DNA of 64,000 nt from Streptomyces sp. WMMC940 (GTDB lineage: Bacteria; Actinomycetota; Actinomycetes; Streptomycetales; Streptomycetaceae), in contig NZ_JAPZBC010000001.1 in the NCBI RefSeq assembly GCF_027460265.1, positions 620,001 to 684,000 of the forward strand, written 5' to 3'. The position numbers and the translations under genes are program-made. Under the pieces are notes generated by a model. That model ran no database searches. It was not told where the DNA came from and was given only the letters and a program-made list of their open reading frames with translations. Below, piece after piece: positions 7,643-17,282 of the stretch. How positions within the stretch are numbered: the first letter of the stretch is position 1; every line of letters begins with the position of its first letter.

Positions 7643-8011
7643 TCACCGGAGCGCGGTGAGGACGATGGTCGTCGCGCAGAGCGTGAGACAGGCGACGAGG
7701 CAGGCGACCGTCCGGCACAGGACACGGCGCCGCAGTTCCCGGTAGCGGGCGTCGTACTGGGCCTCCAGTTCGCGCGCCCGCCCCGCCACCGCCTCGAACT
7801 GCTCCCGGGACGCCTGGATGCGGTCCGCGGTACTGAGGCGCACGAGCTCCGTGCGCTCGTCGGCCGTCAGCCAGGGCATCCGGTCGGCGAGCCCTTCGGC
7901 CGCCGTCCGGGCCGCGACGACATGGGCGTTGGCCATCAGATAGCCCTCCAGCCGTGCGAAGCCCGCCGCCGTGTCGGCGCTGTCGCGGGCTCCGCCTCCC
8001 ACACCGCTCAC
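7643..8011 (-). CDS. Small membrane protein coupled to ctaD
   Basis: A 122-residue hypothetical protein. The body is charged and helical ([20 protein letters not shown], then [19 protein letters not shown]) and a single hydrophobic segment ends the protein (about residues 95-118). The GTG at 8011 overlaps the ctaD stop as GTGA, the standard coupling arrangement; an internal ATG at 7936 would give 97 residues. Similar short proteins follow stand-alone ctaD genes in other Streptomyces, as far as I recall, with no known role. A membrane-anchored accessory of the oxidase is the obvious guess. Confidence 0.6.
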   Translation of the reverse strand: MSGVGGGARDSADTAAGFARLEGYLMANAHVVAARTAAEGLADRMPWLTADERTELVRLSTADRIQASREQFEAVAGRARELEAQYDARYRELRRRVLCRTVACLVACLTLCATTIVLTALR

Positions 8012-9762
8012 CGGTCGCCCTTGTCGTCGCCGAGCGGAGGCGCCGCGCCCTTGCCCGGTTCGATCACGTCCCGGTAGCCGGTGACACTCGCCTCGTCGCT
8101 CGATGCGACTTCCGGGTGGTGCAGATCGAACGCCGGGGACTCGGAGCGGATCCGCGGCAGGGTGAGGAAGTTGTGCCGCGGCGGCGGGCAGGACGTCGCC
8201 CATTCGAGCGAACGGCCGAAGCCCCACGGGTCGTCGACCTCGATCTTCTTGCCGTACTTGGCCGTCTTCCACACGTTGTAGAGGAACGGGAGGATCGACA
8301 GGCCGAGCAGGAACGAGCTGATCGTCGAGACGGTGTTCAGCGCGGTGAAGCCGTCGGCGGCCAGGTAGTCCGCGTAACGGCGCGGCATGCCCTCGGCACC
8401 CAGCCAGTGCTGGACCAGGAACGTTCCCTGGAAGCCGATGAACAGCGCCCAGAAGGTCATCTTGCCGAGGCGCTCGTCCAGCATCTTGCCCGTGAACTTC
8501 GGCCACCAGAAGTGGAATCCGGCGAACATCGCGAAGACCACGGTGCCGAAGACGACGTAGTGGAAGTGCGCGACGACGAAGTACGAGTCGGAGACGTGGA
8601 AGTCCATCGGGGGCGAGGCCAGGATGACGCCGGTCAGACCACCGAAGGTGAAGGTGATCAGGAAGCCGATCACCCAGAGCATCGGGGTCTCGAAGGACAG
8701 CGAGCCCTTCCACATCGTGCCGACCCAGTTGAAGATCTTCACACCCGTGGGGATGGCGATCAGGAAGGTCATGAAGGAGAAGAACGGCAGTAGCACTCCG
8801 CCGGTGACGTACATGTGGTGGGCCCACACGGTCACGGACAGACCGGCGATCGCGATGGTCGCGGCCACCAGGCCGATGTAGCCGAAGATCGGCTTGCGGC
8901 TGAAGACGGGCACGACTTCCGAGATGATGCCGAAGAACGGCAGCGCGATGATGTACACCTCCGGATGGCCGAAGAACCAGAAGAGGTGCTGCCACAACAG
9001 GGCGCCGCCGTTGGAAGCGTCGAAGATGTGGGCGCCGAACTTGCGGTCCGCCTCCAGCGCGAACAGGGCCGCGGCGAGCACCGGGAAGGCCAGCAGGACC
9101 AGCACACCGGTCAGCAGCACGGTCCAGCAGAACACCGGCATGCGGAACATCGTCATACCCGGGGCGCGCATGCAGATGATCGTGGTGATGAAGTTGACCG
9201 AGCCGAGGATCGTGCCGAAGCCGGAGAAGGCCAGACCCATGATCCAGAGATCGGCGCCGACGTTCGGAGTGTGAACGGCGTTCGACAGCGGGGAGTAGGC
9301 GAACCAGCCGAAGTCCGGCGCACCGTTCGGGGTCAGGAAGCCGCCCACCGCGATGAGCGAGCCGAAGAGGTACAGCCAGTACGCGAACATGTTCAGCCGC
9401 GGGAACGCCACGTCCGGCGCGCCGATCTGCAGCGGCATGATCCAGTTGGCGAATCCGGCGAACAGCGGCGTCGCGAACATCAGCAGCATCACGGTGCCGT
9501 GCATCGTGAACGCCTGGTTGAACTGCTCGTTCGACATGATCTGCGTACCCGGACGGGCGAGTTCGGCACGCATGAAGAGCGCCATGATCCCGCCGATGCA
9601 GAAGAAGAAGAACGACGTCGACAGGTAGAGCGTGCCGATCGTCTTGTGGTCGGTGGTGGTGAGCCACTTCACGACCACGTTGCCGGGCCGCCGGCGCCGG
9701 ACGGGAAGTTCGTCTTCGTAGGTGTCCGTACCGAGCGCCTCGGACGACTTGTGCATGGCCAC
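8008..9762 (-). CDS. ctaD: Cytochrome c oxidase subunit I (aa3 type)
   Basis: A 584-residue heme-copper oxidase subunit I with twelve membrane helices. It binds heme a, heme a3 and CuB and performs oxygen reduction in the membrane. Visible motifs include the low-spin heme ligand in [12 protein letters not shown], the active-site His-Tyr segment [10 protein letters not shown], the CuB ligands in [11 protein letters not shown] and the heme ligands in [13 protein letters not shown]. The GTG at 9762 is favoured by GAGAGAG 7 bases upstream; ATG at 9756 is two codons later. The gene stands alone, without ctaC, ctaE, ctaF or the bc1 genes, so it is probably a second copy used with subunits encoded elsewhere. 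Confidence 0.95.
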   Translation of the reverse strand: MAMHKSSEALGTDTYEDELPVRRRRPGNVVVKWLTTTDHKTIGTLYLSTSFFFFCIGGIMALFMRAELARPGTQIMSNEQFNQAFTMHGTVMLLMFATPLFAGFANWIMPLQIGAPDVAFPRLNMFAYWLYLFGSLIAVGGFLTPNGAPDFGWFAYSPLSNAVHTPNVGADLWIMGLAFSGFGTILGSVNFITTIICMRAPGMTMFRMPVFCWTVLLTGVLVLLAFPVLAAALFALEADRKFGAHIFDASNGGALLWQHLFWFFGHPEVYIIALPFFGIISEVVPVFSRKPIFGYIGLVAATIAIAGLSVTVWAHHMYVTGGVLLPFFSFMTFLIAIPTGVKIFNWVGTMWKGSLSFETPMLWVIGFLITFTFGGLTGVILASPPMDFHVSDSYFVVAHFHYVVFGTVVFAMFAGFHFWWPKFTGKMLDERLGKMTFWALFIGFQGTFLVQHWLGAEGMPRRYADYLAADGFTALNTVSTISSFLLGLSILPFLYNVWKTAKYGKKIEVDDPWGFGRSLEWATSCPPPRHNFLTLPRIRSESPAFDLHHPEVASSDEASVTGYRDVIEPGKGAAPPLGDDKGDR

Positions 9763-10351
9763 GTTGTTGCTCTCTCGAATGAGGAAGTTGCAGGAGGAAG
9801 CATGCCGTGACGAGGTGTGACCGGGCCCCAACCCGTCTCTCGGCGAGTCGTTCCCCCCGGCCGGCCCGGACTCGGGGTGCCCGCCGCGCTGTCGCGTGCC
9901 GCCGCTTGTTCCGCCACCGGCCCCACCCCTGCCCAGCCCGAACGCCCATGAGGACTTTTCCCCCGTTGCCGTATTTCCTTTCCGGACGGCCGTCCGGTGC
10001 ATCCGAGCCATTCCGGTGCCGGCGCGAATTCCACCGGTGCGCCAACACCGATGAAACGGCCGGACCATTGTGGCGACGAGGTGCCGGCGCGGACCGGAAT
10101 TCGGCGTGCCGCATGGCCGCCGCTGTCCTTCCCGGCCGACGTACGACCCTTCCGAGCTGCAGTCCGGCTGGTCCGTACGGAGGCAGGCCGGCCGGGTGAA
10201 AACGCGGCACCGAATTCCCACCGGTGACCGTGGACGAGCGCAAGCGGGTGGATATTGTGACCGGCCGCGTCGTCATGGCGTACGCGTGTTTCCGGAAACA
10301 ACACTCCAACCAGGCAGGTCCCTTGACCGTGCACATGGGGGAATTTCACGC
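9763..10351. other. 589-bp divergent regulatory region between ctaD and the collagen-like gene
   Basis: No coding sequence is supported. It holds a 16-bp perfect palindrome CCGGACGGCCGTCCGG at 9982-9997. Two near-identical elements also occur, CGAATTCCACCGGTG at about 10024-10038 and CGAATTCCCACCGGTG at 10211-10226, and a 14-bp palindrome lies at 10287-10300. GC is lower than in the flanking genes in places, as expected for promoters. Confidence 0.6.
10287..10300. promoter_or_regulatory. Perfect palindrome TGTTTCCGGAAACA upstream of the collagen-like gene
   Basis: A 14-bp perfect palindrome lies 51 bases before the ATG at 10352, in the region where a promoter should be. It is likely to bind a dimeric regulator controlling the collagen-like gene; no regulator gene is adjacent. 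Confidence 0.45.
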
Positions 10352-13300
10352 ATGAGGATTTCACTTCGACAGGCCCGTCTCAGGGTCGCCCGCACGCTGT
10401 CGCTGGCCAGTGCCCTGGTGGTGGCGGCGAACGCGCTCTCGACGACGGACGCCGTGGCCGACGCGCTGGAGCGGGCGCGTACCGGCCATGGTCCGAAGGG
10501 CGCGGTGAGCGCCGACTTCAAGCCCCGTCCTCCGAACGACGACGACGACCGGGGGGACCGGCCCGGCAGGCCCGGACACGACGACCCGGACCGGCCGGGG
10601 AGGCCGGGAGGGACGCAGGGGCCCCAGGGGGCGCAGGGCCCTCAGGGTCACCAGGGTTCCACCGGCCCGCAGGGGTCCGGGGCCCAGGGTCCTCAGGGGG
10701 AGACGGGGGCACAGGGCTCGCAGGGCCCCCAGGGCTCGACCGGCTCCCAGGGGGTCGCCGGCCCGCAGGGGTCGACCGGCTCCCAGGGGGCGGTCGGTAC
10801 GCAGGGCTCCCAGGGCTCCCAGGGATCGACCGGCTCCCAGGGTTCGAGCGGCGCCCAGGGGTCGACCGGCTCCCAGGGGGCGGTCGGTACGCAGGGCTCC
10901 CAGGGCTCCCAGGGATCGACCGGCTCCCAGGGTTCGAGCGGCGCCCAGGGAGCAGCGGGTACGGACGGCGTCCAGGGCTTCCAGGGAGCGGCCGGTCCAC
11001 AGGGCGCAGCCGGGGACCAGGGCGCGGACGGCCCTCAGGGGTCGCAGGGTTCGGCCGGAGCCCAGGGCTCACTGGGCCCACAGGGCTCGGACGGCGCCCA
11101 GGGCCCCGGCGGCACACAGGGCTCCCAGGGATCCCAGGGATCGACGGGTGCCCAGGGTTCGGACGGCTCCCAGGGCGCGGACGGCCCCCAGGGGTCGCAG
11201 GGTTCGGCCGGAGCCCAGGGCTCACTGGGCCCACAGGGCTCGGACGGCGCCCAGGGCCCCGTCGGCACACAGGGCTCCCAGGGCTCCCAGGGCGCGGTCG
11301 GCAGCGAGGGGGCTTCCGGGGCGCAGGGCTCGGACGGCGCCCAGGGAACTGCGGGTGAGCAGGGATCGCAAGGCTCGCAGGGCGCGGCGGGTCCGCAGGG
11401 GTCGAGCGGCGCCCAGGGCTCGGACGGCGCCCAGGGAACCGCGGGTGAGCAGGGATCGCAAGGCTCGCAGGGCGCGGCGGGTCCGCAGGGGTCGAGCGGC
11501 GCCCAGGGCTCGGACGGCGCCCAGGGTGCCGCCGGTGAGCAAGGCAGCCAGGGGTTCCAGGGCGCGGCAGGAGTCCAGGGGTCGACCGGCGTACAGGGAG
11601 CCGATGGCACCCAGGGCGCGGCGGGTGAGCAGGGAACGCAAGGAGTCCAGGGTTCATCGGGTCCGCAGGGCTCCGCGGGAGCCCAGGGGCCTCTCGGCGC
11701 GGAGGGTCCGCAGGGCTCCGCTGGCCCGCAGGGCTCCACGGGCGCACAGGGGGCCGAAGGCGCGCAGGGGACGAACGGCGCGCAGGGGACGGCGGGTGAG
11801 CAGGGCCCGCAGGGCACCCAGGGCGCGACCGGCAGCGACGGGGTCTTTGGCCCGCAGGGAAGCGTGGGCGCCAAGGGGGACGACGGTGAACAGGGCCCGC
11901 AAGGGATCCAGGGAGCGTTCGGATCCCAGGGCGTCCCAGGCCCACAGGGTGCGGACGGCGCCCAGGGAACCTCGGGCGAAGCCGGCCCGCAGGGCACCCA
12001 GGGCGCAACCGGCAGCGACGGGGTCTCCGGCCCGCAAGGCTCCGTAGGAGCCCAAGGCCCCGACGGAGAACAAGGACTGCAGGGACTCCAGGGAGCCGAC
12101 GGCCCACAGGGTCTCGCGGGCGCACAAGGATCCAACGGCGCCCAGGGGACGGCAGGCGAACAGGGCCCGCAAGGGACCCAAGGCGCGACCGGCAGCGACG
12201 GAGTGTCCGGCCCGCAAGGCTCCGTAGGAGCCCAGGGCTCCGACGGAGAACAAGGACTGCAGGGCGTCCAGGGAGCGTTCGGATCCCAGGGCGTCCCAGG
12301 CCCACAGGGTGCGGACGGCGCCCAGGGAACCGACGGTGAACAGGGCCCGCAGGGCACCCAGGGCGCAACCGGAGGCGACGGCACACTCGGTCCGCAGGGG
12401 TCCGTGGGAGCGCAGGGCGCGGACGGGGAACAGGGTACGCAGGGCGCCCAGGGCGTGATGGGGAACGAGGGGGATCCCGGTCCTCAGGGGTCGGAGGGCG
12501 CTCAGGGGTCAGACGGGGAGCAGGGGCTGCAAGGCGTCCAAGGGGCGACGGGTGCCCAGGGGATCGTCGGCACCCAGGGCTCCACCGGTGTGCAGGGGCC
12601 GCAGGGTTCACAGGGGATCGTCGGCCCGCAGGGATCCGACGGTGTTCAGGGCACCACGGGTGAGGCCGGTCCGCAGGGCTTCCAAGGGGCCGCGGGTGCT
12701 CAGGGCGTCGCGGGGCCGCAGGGCGAGGAGGGGCCGCAGGGGCCTTCCGGGGGTCCGCAAGGGCCGCAGGGGGCGGACGGTGCTCAGGGGCCCGCCGGTG
12801 GTCCGCAGGGCGCGACCGGCGCCCAGGGAGACCCTGGCGAAGTGGGACCGCAGGGAGTCCAGGGGGAGGCGGGTCCGCAAGGAGCGGCCGGAGTCCAGGG
12901 AGACACGGGCGGACAGGGCACCCAGGGGTTCCAGGGCACCGCCGGTCCGGCGGGGCCGACCGGGGCTCAGGGCGCTGTGGGCACCCAGGGGTCTCAGGGG
13001 TTCCAGGGAGCCGAAGGCCCACAGGGCACCACCGGAGCACAGGGGTCCGACGGAGTACAAGGAGCGCCGGGTACCCAGGGGACCCAAGGCGCCCAGGGCG
13101 TCGAAGGCACCCAGGGCGCAACGGGTGTTCAGGGATCCGACGGAGCACAGGGCGCTGTGGGCGCACAGGGCACGCAGGGATTCCAAGGAGCCGAAGGCAC
13201 CCAAGGCGCAACGGGTGTTCAGGGATCCGACGGAGCACAGGGCGCTGTGGGCGCACAGGGCACGCAGGGATTCCAAGGAGCCGAAGGCACCCAAGGCGCA

Positions 13301-15097
13301 ACGGGTGTTCAGGGATCCGACGGAGCCCAAGGCACCCCCGGCACCCAAGGCACCCAAGGAACCCAGGGCTCAACAGGCGTACAAGGCCCCGAAGGAGCCC
13401 AGGGCGCGGACGGAGCACAAGGCCCCGCAGGCACCCCGGGAGCCCAGGGATTCCAAGGAGCCGAAGGCACCCAAGGCGCAACGGGTGTTCAGGGATCCGA
13501 CGGAGCCCAAGGCACCCCCGGCACCCAAGGCACCCAAGGAACCCAGGGCTCAACAGGCGTACAAGGCCCCGAAGGAGCCCAGGGCGCGGACGGAGCACAA
13601 GGCCCCGCAGGCACCCCGGGAGCCCAGGGATTCCAAGGAGCCGAAGGCACCCAAGGCGCAACGGGTGTTCAGGGATCCGACGGAGCCCAAGGCACCCCCG
13701 GCACCCAAGGCACCCAAGGAACCCAGGGCTCAACAGGCGTACAAGGCGCCGAAGGAGCCCAGGGAACCGTGGGCGCCCAGGGCGCGGAGGGTCCGCAGGG
13801 TGCGGCCGGGCCGCAGGGCTCGGTCGGGGCCCAGGGAGCAGCGGGTACGGACGGCGTCCAGGGCTTCCAGGGAACGACCGGGCCGCAGGGTGCGCAGGGG
13901 TCGGACGGCGCCCAGGGCGCGGCGGGCCCCCAAGGCACAGCGGGCGCACAGGGCGACACCGGCGCCACCGGGACACAAGGCGTCCAGGGGACGCCAGGTC
14001 CTCAGGGCGCGGCGGGCACCCAGGGTACGGCCGGGGTCCAGGGCGACGCCGGCACCCAGGGTGCTCAGGGCGCCCAGGGGTCGGACGGCGCCCAGGGCGC
14101 GGCGGGCCCCCAAGGCACGGCAGGCGCACAGGGCGACACCGGCGCCACCGGGACACAAGGCGTCCAGGGCGTCGAGGGAGCCCAGGGCGCGACAGGCCCC
14201 CAAGGCACGGCAGGCGCACAAGGCGACACCGGCGCCACCGGGACACAAGGCGTCCAGGGCGTCGAGGGAGCCCAGGGCGCGGCGGGCCCCCAAGGCACGG
14301 CAGGCGCACAAGGCGACACCGGCGCCACCGGGACACAAGGCGTCCAGGGCGCGGTCGGCCCTCAGGGTCTCCAGGGCACCACGGGTGCGCAGGGAGCCGA
14401 GGGAACGCAGGGCGTCCAGGGTTCCGCCGGTGAACAGGGTGCCACCGGCCCGCAGGGTCTCAGTGGCACTCAGGGCGCGACGGGTGCACAGGGTGCCCAG
14501 GGAACGGCGGGTTCGGCAGGTCCCCAGGGGTCGACCGGTGCCCAGGGTTCCACCGGCCCGCAGGGCGCGGCGGGAACGCAGGGCTCCCAGGGGTTCCAGG
14601 GCCAGACCGGTCCGCAGGGCACCCAGGGCCCGGCCGGCGCCCAGGGTTCCACCGGCCCGCAGGGCACCATCGGCGCCCAGGGCGCGGCCGGTGCACAGGG
14701 TACGCAGGGCACCCAGGGCTCGACCGGCGGAACGGGCTCCACGGGTCCCCAGGGCACCATCGGGGCCCAGGGACCCCAGGGAACCCAGGGGTTCCAGGGC
14801 ACCACCGGTGCGCAGGGGCCTCAGGGCGCCGGCAACACGGGAGCGCAGAGTGTGACGGTGACGCGCACTCTCGCCGGCCCGCAGAGCTCCACGACGCTCA
14901 ACACGGCCACGTGCCCGGCCGGCATGTACGCCACCGGCGGCGGCGCCTACAACGTCAACTCCACCTCGGGCGCGCCTGTCTCGTTCCAGGGAACCGACCG
15001 TCCCGTCGGCACCCCTCCCACGGGCTTCCAGTCCCAGGTCGGAAGCGGCGTCAACAGCAACGTGAACACGGTGGTGTACGTGATCTGCCGGCCGTGA
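10352..15097 (+). CDS. Giant secreted collagen-like protein rich in Gly-X-Gln triplets
   Basis: About 1,581 residues. The ATG at 10352 follows GGGGGA by about 9 bases and begins a signal peptide ending near A-V-A-D-A. A basic/acidic linker with a [13 protein letters not shown] segment leads into continuous Gly-X-Y triplets from about residue 87 to 1500 (roughly 470 triplets). Typical units are [21 protein letters not shown] and GEQ. Gln dominates the Y position, Lys is nearly absent and Pro is mostly limited to GPQ, unlike charged streptococcal collagen-like proteins. The triplets end near base 14850. A globular tail of about 80 residues with two Cys ([15 protein letters not shown] and the final YVICRP) follows. 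No LPXTG or membrane anchor is present, so it is probably secreted or surface-associated. Stacked 90- and 180-bp repeats show recent growth. Adhesion, aggregation or sheath roles are guesses. Confidence 0.9.
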   Translation: MRISLRQARLRVARTLSLASALVVAANALSTTDAVADALERARTGHGPKGAVSADFKPRPPNDDDDRGDRPGRPGHDDPDRPGRPGGTQGPQGAQGPQGHQGSTGPQGSGAQGPQGETGAQGSQGPQGSTGSQGVAGPQGSTGSQGAVGTQGSQGSQGSTGSQGSSGAQGSTGSQGAVGTQGSQGSQGSTGSQGSSGAQGAAGTDGVQGFQGAAGPQGAAGDQGADGPQGSQGSAGAQGSLGPQGSDGAQGPGGTQGSQGSQGSTGAQGSDGSQGADGPQGSQGSAGAQGSLGPQGSDGAQGPVGTQGSQGSQGAVGSEGASGAQGSDGAQGTAGEQGSQGSQGAAGPQGSSGAQGSDGAQGTAGEQGSQGSQGAAGPQGSSGAQGSDGAQGAAGEQGSQGFQGAAGVQGSTGVQGADGTQGAAGEQGTQGVQGSSGPQGSAGAQGPLGAEGPQGSAGPQGSTGAQGAEGAQGTNGAQGTAGEQGPQGTQGATGSDGVFGPQGSVGAKGDDGEQGPQGIQGAFGSQGVPGPQGADGAQGTSGEAGPQGTQGATGSDGVSGPQGSVGAQGPDGEQGLQGLQGADGPQGLAGAQGSNGAQGTAGEQGPQGTQGATGSDGVSGPQGSVGAQGSDGEQGLQGVQGAFGSQGVPGPQGADGAQGTDGEQGPQGTQGATGGDGTLGPQGSVGAQGADGEQGTQGAQGVMGNEGDPGPQGSEGAQGSDGEQGLQGVQGATGAQGIVGTQGSTGVQGPQGSQGIVGPQGSDGVQGTTGEAGPQGFQGAAGAQGVAGPQGEEGPQGPSGGPQGPQGADGAQGPAGGPQGATGAQGDPGEVGPQGVQGEAGPQGAAGVQGDTGGQGTQGFQGTAGPAGPTGAQGAVGTQGSQGFQGAEGPQGTTGAQGSDGVQGAPGTQGTQGAQGVEGTQGATGVQGSDGAQGAVGAQGTQGFQGAEGTQGATGVQGSDGAQGAVGAQGTQGFQGAEGTQGATGVQGSDGAQGTPGTQGTQGTQGSTGVQGPEGAQGADGAQGPAGTPGAQGFQGAEGTQGATGVQGSDGAQGTPGTQGTQGTQGSTGVQGPEGAQGADGAQGPAGTPGAQGFQGAEGTQGATGVQGSDGAQGTPGTQGTQGTQGSTGVQGAEGAQGTVGAQGAEGPQGAAGPQGSVGAQGAAGTDGVQGFQGTTGPQGAQGSDGAQGAAGPQGTAGAQGDTGATGTQGVQGTPGPQGAAGTQGTAGVQGDAGTQGAQGAQGSDGAQGAAGPQGTAGAQGDTGATGTQGVQGVEGAQGATGPQGTAGAQGDTGATGTQGVQGVEGAQGAAGPQGTAGAQGDTGATGTQGVQGAVGPQGLQGTTGAQGAEGTQGVQGSAGEQGATGPQGLSGTQGATGAQGAQGTAGSAGPQGSTGAQGSTGPQGAAGTQGSQGFQGQTGPQGTQGPAGAQGSTGPQGTIGAQGAAGAQGTQGTQGSTGGTGSTGPQGTIGAQGPQGTQGFQGTTGAQGPQGAGNTGAQSVTVTRTLAGPQSSTTLNTATCPAGMYATGGGAYNVNSTSGAPVSFQGTDRPVGTPPTGFQSQVGSGVNSNVNTVVYVICRP
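10771..10950 (+). repeat. 90-bp tandem duplication in collagen-like gene
   Basis: Bases 10771-10860 and 10861-10950 are identical over 90 bases. Each encodes ten Gly-X-Y triplets, so the frame and triple-helix register are kept. Confidence 0.95.
11341..11520 (+). repeat. 90-bp tandem duplication in collagen-like gene
   Basis: Bases 11341-11430 and 11431-11520 differ at one silent position (third base of the first Thr codon). Confidence 0.95.
13141..13320 (+). repeat. 90-bp tandem duplication in collagen-like gene
   Basis: Bases 13141-13230 and 13231-13320 are identical. The second copy overlaps the left end of the 180-bp repeat array that follows. Confidence 0.95.
13265..13746 (+). repeat. 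180-bp tandem array, two full copies and one partial
   Basis: Units begin near 13265, 13445 and 13625 with a period of 180 bases (twenty triplets) and are identical until the third copy diverges at about 13747. Codon use differs from the 5' part of the gene, with many CAA Gln codons and GGC Gly codons. Confidence 0.93.
14101..14350 (+). repeat. 90-bp tandem array, nearly three copies
   Basis: Units at 14101-14190, 14191-14280 and 14281-14350 (partial) differ at only a few positions, for example GCGGCG versus GCGACA at the unit start. Confidence 0.93.
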
Positions 15098-15214
15098 GCG
15101 CGCTTCGCCGTCGTTCCGGCCCTCATGACCGTACGAGCGGCCGGGGCGCGGCGATGTGACGAGGCGCCGGCGGGGCGGGGCTCCGGCCGGTCGGCAGCCG
15201 TGGCGAGCTCCGGT

Positions 15215-15243
15215 CCGGCGGGGATCCTTCGTCTTCCCGCCGG
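15215..15243 (+). terminator. Stem-loop after the collagen-like gene
   Basis: CCGGCGGG at 15215-15222 pairs with CCCGCCGG at 15236-15243 around a 13-base loop, 118 bases after the collagen-like stop codon. It is a plausible terminator, with weaker placement than usual. Confidence 0.45.
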
Positions 15244-15416
15244 CCACCGGCGCGGCTTCGTTGTGTACGTGCAGCCGTCGGCCCGTCCGGCGACCCGGCA
15301 GAATCGGCCGGGCGTCGGCAGGGTCCGCCGTCTAGGCCGACTCCGAGTGCCGCGTTTGACAAAATATGGCCGGTTCGCCCCTTGCGCCCTCCACCCCACC
15401 CTTCCCGGATGGTCAT

Positions 15417-15433
15417 AAGGTTAGGCTAACCTT
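15417..15433. promoter_or_regulatory. Iron box (DmdR/IdeR-type) AAGGTTAGGCTAACCTT
   Basis: A perfect 17-bp palindrome centred on base 15425 matches the DmdR1/IdeR/DtxR consensus TTAGGTTAGGCTAACCTAA in its core. It ends 6 bases before the GTG start of the iron transporter ATPase. TAGGCT at 15422-15427 could be the -10 element inside the box, giving a transcript starting close to the GTG. Iron-bound repressor would block the promoter directly. Confidence 0.88.
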
Positions 15434-15439
15434 TGCGCC

Positions 15440-16300
15440 GTGAGAGTCCCTGAAGAGAACTCCGCGGCCCCCGGTCCCCGCGGTCATGAGCTGTCGGCCA
15501 CGGGTGTCACCGTGGCCTACGACCGTGTCGACGTCGTGCACGACGCGTCCCTGACGCTTCGGCCCGGCGAGGTGACCGTCCTGGTGGGGCCCAACGGCAG
15601 TGGGAAGTCCACGCTGCTGCGCACCCTGGCGCGGCTGCAACGCCCCAGGACCGCGACCGTCGTCATCGACGGCGGCACGGACGGGCTGGCCATGACGCCG
15701 CGCCAGTTCTCGCGCCATGTGGCCCTGCTGACGCAGGGGCGTCCCACGCCCGGCGGACTCACCGTGCGGGACGTCGTCGAGTTCGGCCGGTACCCGTACC
15801 GGAGCCGCTGGGGCAAGGTGGACCCGGGCGGGCGGGCGGCGGTGGACCGCGCGCTCGCCATGACCGGCGTCGCGGAGCTCGCCGACCGGGGAGCGGAGCA
15901 TCTCTCCGGCGGCCAGCTGCAGCGCGTATGGCTCGCCTGCTGTCTCGCCCAGGAGACCGGCGTGGTGCTCCTCGACGAACCGACCACGTATCTCGACCTG
16001 CGCTACCAGGTCGAACTCCTCGACCTCGTCCGCGACCTCGCGGACGAGCACGGTATCGCCGTCGGCACCGTCCTGCACGACCTCGACCAGGCCGCGGCCG
16101 TGGCCGACCGGATCGTGCTGCTCCACGAAGGCCGGATCATCGCCGACGGACTCCCCGAGGACGTCCTCACCGCCCGGCGGCTGACCGACACCTACGGAAT
16201 CCGCCTCGAAGTCGACACCGATCCCCTGACCGGCCGGCTGCGCACCCGCGCGATCGGCCGACACCACTCGCGAACCGAAAGGCTCAGTACCACCTCATGA
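15440..16300 (+). CDS. Iron-siderophore ABC transporter ATP-binding protein
   Basis: A 286-residue FecE/FepC-type ATPase that powers uptake of ferric siderophores at the cytoplasmic face. It shows Walker A GPNGSGKST, signature LSGGQLQR and Walker B VVLLDEPTTYLD. The GTG at 15440 lies 7 bases after the iron box and has no clear ribosome-binding site, so a nearly leaderless mRNA is likely. Its stop overlaps the next start as ATGA. First gene of a three-gene operon (ATPase, binding lipoprotein, fused permease) expected to be derepressed in low iron. Confidence 0.93.
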   Translation: MRVPEENSAAPGPRGHELSATGVTVAYDRVDVVHDASLTLRPGEVTVLVGPNGSGKSTLLRTLARLQRPRTATVVIDGGTDGLAMTPRQFSRHVALLTQGRPTPGGLTVRDVVEFGRYPYRSRWGKVDPGGRAAVDRALAMTGVAELADRGAEHLSGGQLQRVWLACCLAQETGVVLLDEPTTYLDLRYQVELLDLVRDLADEHGIAVGTVLHDLDQAAAVADRIVLLHEGRIIADGLPEDVLTARRLTDTYGIRLEVDTDPLTGRLRTRAIGRHHSRTERLSTTS

Positions 16301-17277
16301 GACGCCTCCTCCTCACCGCCGCGGTCGCGACCTCGGCGGCCCTCACCCTGACCGCCTGCGGGACGACCGAGCCCGCCGCCGACGACGCGAAGAAGACGTC
16401 CGCCGAGCCGATCACCCTCACCGACTCGACCGGCACGGAGGTGAAGCTCGACGGGCCTGCCAAGAAGGTCGTCGGCACCGAATGGAACGTCGTCGAGAGC
16501 CTGGTGTCGCTGGGCGTCGACCCCGTCGGTGTCGCCGACGTCAAGGGCTACAAGACCTGGGACACCGCGGTCCCGCTGAAGAACGAGCCCAAGGACATCG
16601 GCACGCGCGGCGAGCCGAGCATGGACACGATCGCGTCCCTTGCGCCCGACCTGATCGTCGCGACGAACGACCTGCCGCCGGCCGCCGTGAAGCAGCTGCG
16701 CAAGGTCGCGCCGGTCCTGGAGGTCCGTGCCGCCGACGCGGCGGACCCGATCGGCCGGATGACCGAGAACCTCGACCTCATCGCGAAGGCCACCGGCACC
16801 ACCGAGCAGGCCGAGAAGCTCAAGAAGGACTTCGACGCCAAGCTCGCCGAGGGCAGGAAGGCTCTCGCCGACGCCGGTCTCGCCGGCACGAAGTACGCCT
16901 TCGCCGACGGCTACGTCGTCTCCAACCAGGTCTCGATCCGGCCCTACACCAGCGGCTCGCTCATCGGCGCCGTCAACGAGAAGCTCGGTCTGAAGAACGC
17001 CTGGACGGTCAAGGGCGACCCGAGCTACGGGCTCGCCGCGACCGACGTGGAGGGCCTCACCAAGCTCGGCGACGTGCAGTTCGCCTACATCGGAAGCGAC
17101 GGCGACAAGGCCAGCACCCCGTTCACCGGCGTCCTCGCCAAGGACAAGGTGTGGACGTCGCTGCCGTTCGTGAAGAAGGGCAACGTCCACCGGCTGCCCG
17201 ACGGCATCTGGATGTTCGGCGGCCCCGAGTCGATGGGCAAGTACGTCGACGCCGCGGTCCAGGCGCTGACGAAGTAA
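16297..17277 (+). CDS. Iron-siderophore binding lipoprotein (FepB/FecB-like)
   Basis: A 326-residue class III solute-binding protein. The signal peptide ends in lipobox L-T-A-C. The mature protein starts with the ITLTDSTGTEVKLDGPAKKV strand typical of FecB/BtuF-like binders. It continues with SMDTIASLAPDLIVATNDL, and ends with a lobe containing GIWMFGGPESM. ATG at 16297 overlaps the ATPase stop. It captures ferric siderophore outside the membrane and delivers it to the fused permease encoded 5 bases downstream. The siderophore type cannot be read from sequence. Confidence 0.93.
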   Translation: MRRLLLTAAVATSAALTLTACGTTEPAADDAKKTSAEPITLTDSTGTEVKLDGPAKKVVGTEWNVVESLVSLGVDPVGVADVKGYKTWDTAVPLKNEPKDIGTRGEPSMDTIASLAPDLIVATNDLPPAAVKQLRKVAPVLEVRAADAADPIGRMTENLDLIAKATGTTEQAEKLKKDFDAKLAEGRKALADAGLAGTKYAFADGYVVSNQVSIRPYTSGSLIGAVNEKLGLKNAWTVKGDPSYGLAATDVEGLTKLGDVQFAYIGSDGDKASTPFTGVLAKDKVWTSLPFVKKGNVHRLPDGIWMFGGPESMGKYVDAAVQALTK

Positions 17278-17282
17278 CACCC

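Larger units (their letters stand above)
15098..15439. other. Intergenic region between collagen-like gene and iron transporter operon
   Basis: A 342-bp gap. The left part holds a hairpin terminator (15215-15243). An isolated TTGACA at 15356-15361 followed by AAATATGG is AT-rich but has no partner -10 at normal spacing. The right end carries the iron box. No gene is supported. Confidence 0.5.

Noticed and set aside
10518..14336. Very long minus-strand open frame opposite the collagen-like gene
   Set aside because: It is an antisense by-product of the repetitive Gly-X-Y sequence (Pro/Arg/Leu-rich), with no start signal, no domain and the wrong codon bias.
12552..14855. Long plus-strand frame inside the collagen-like gene
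   Set aside because: Out-of-frame reading of the same repeats; Arg/Ala/Pro-rich low complexity, while the Gly-X-Y frame has signal peptide and C-terminal domain.
10352..15097. CRISPR-like array in the repeat-rich region
   Set aside because: Repeats are tandem coding units of 90 and 180 bases without spacers, and no cas genes are present.
15356..15367. TTGACA as the -35 of the iron operon promoter
   Set aside because: No -10 hexamer occurs at 16-19 bases and it lies too far from the iron box to be the regulated promoter.
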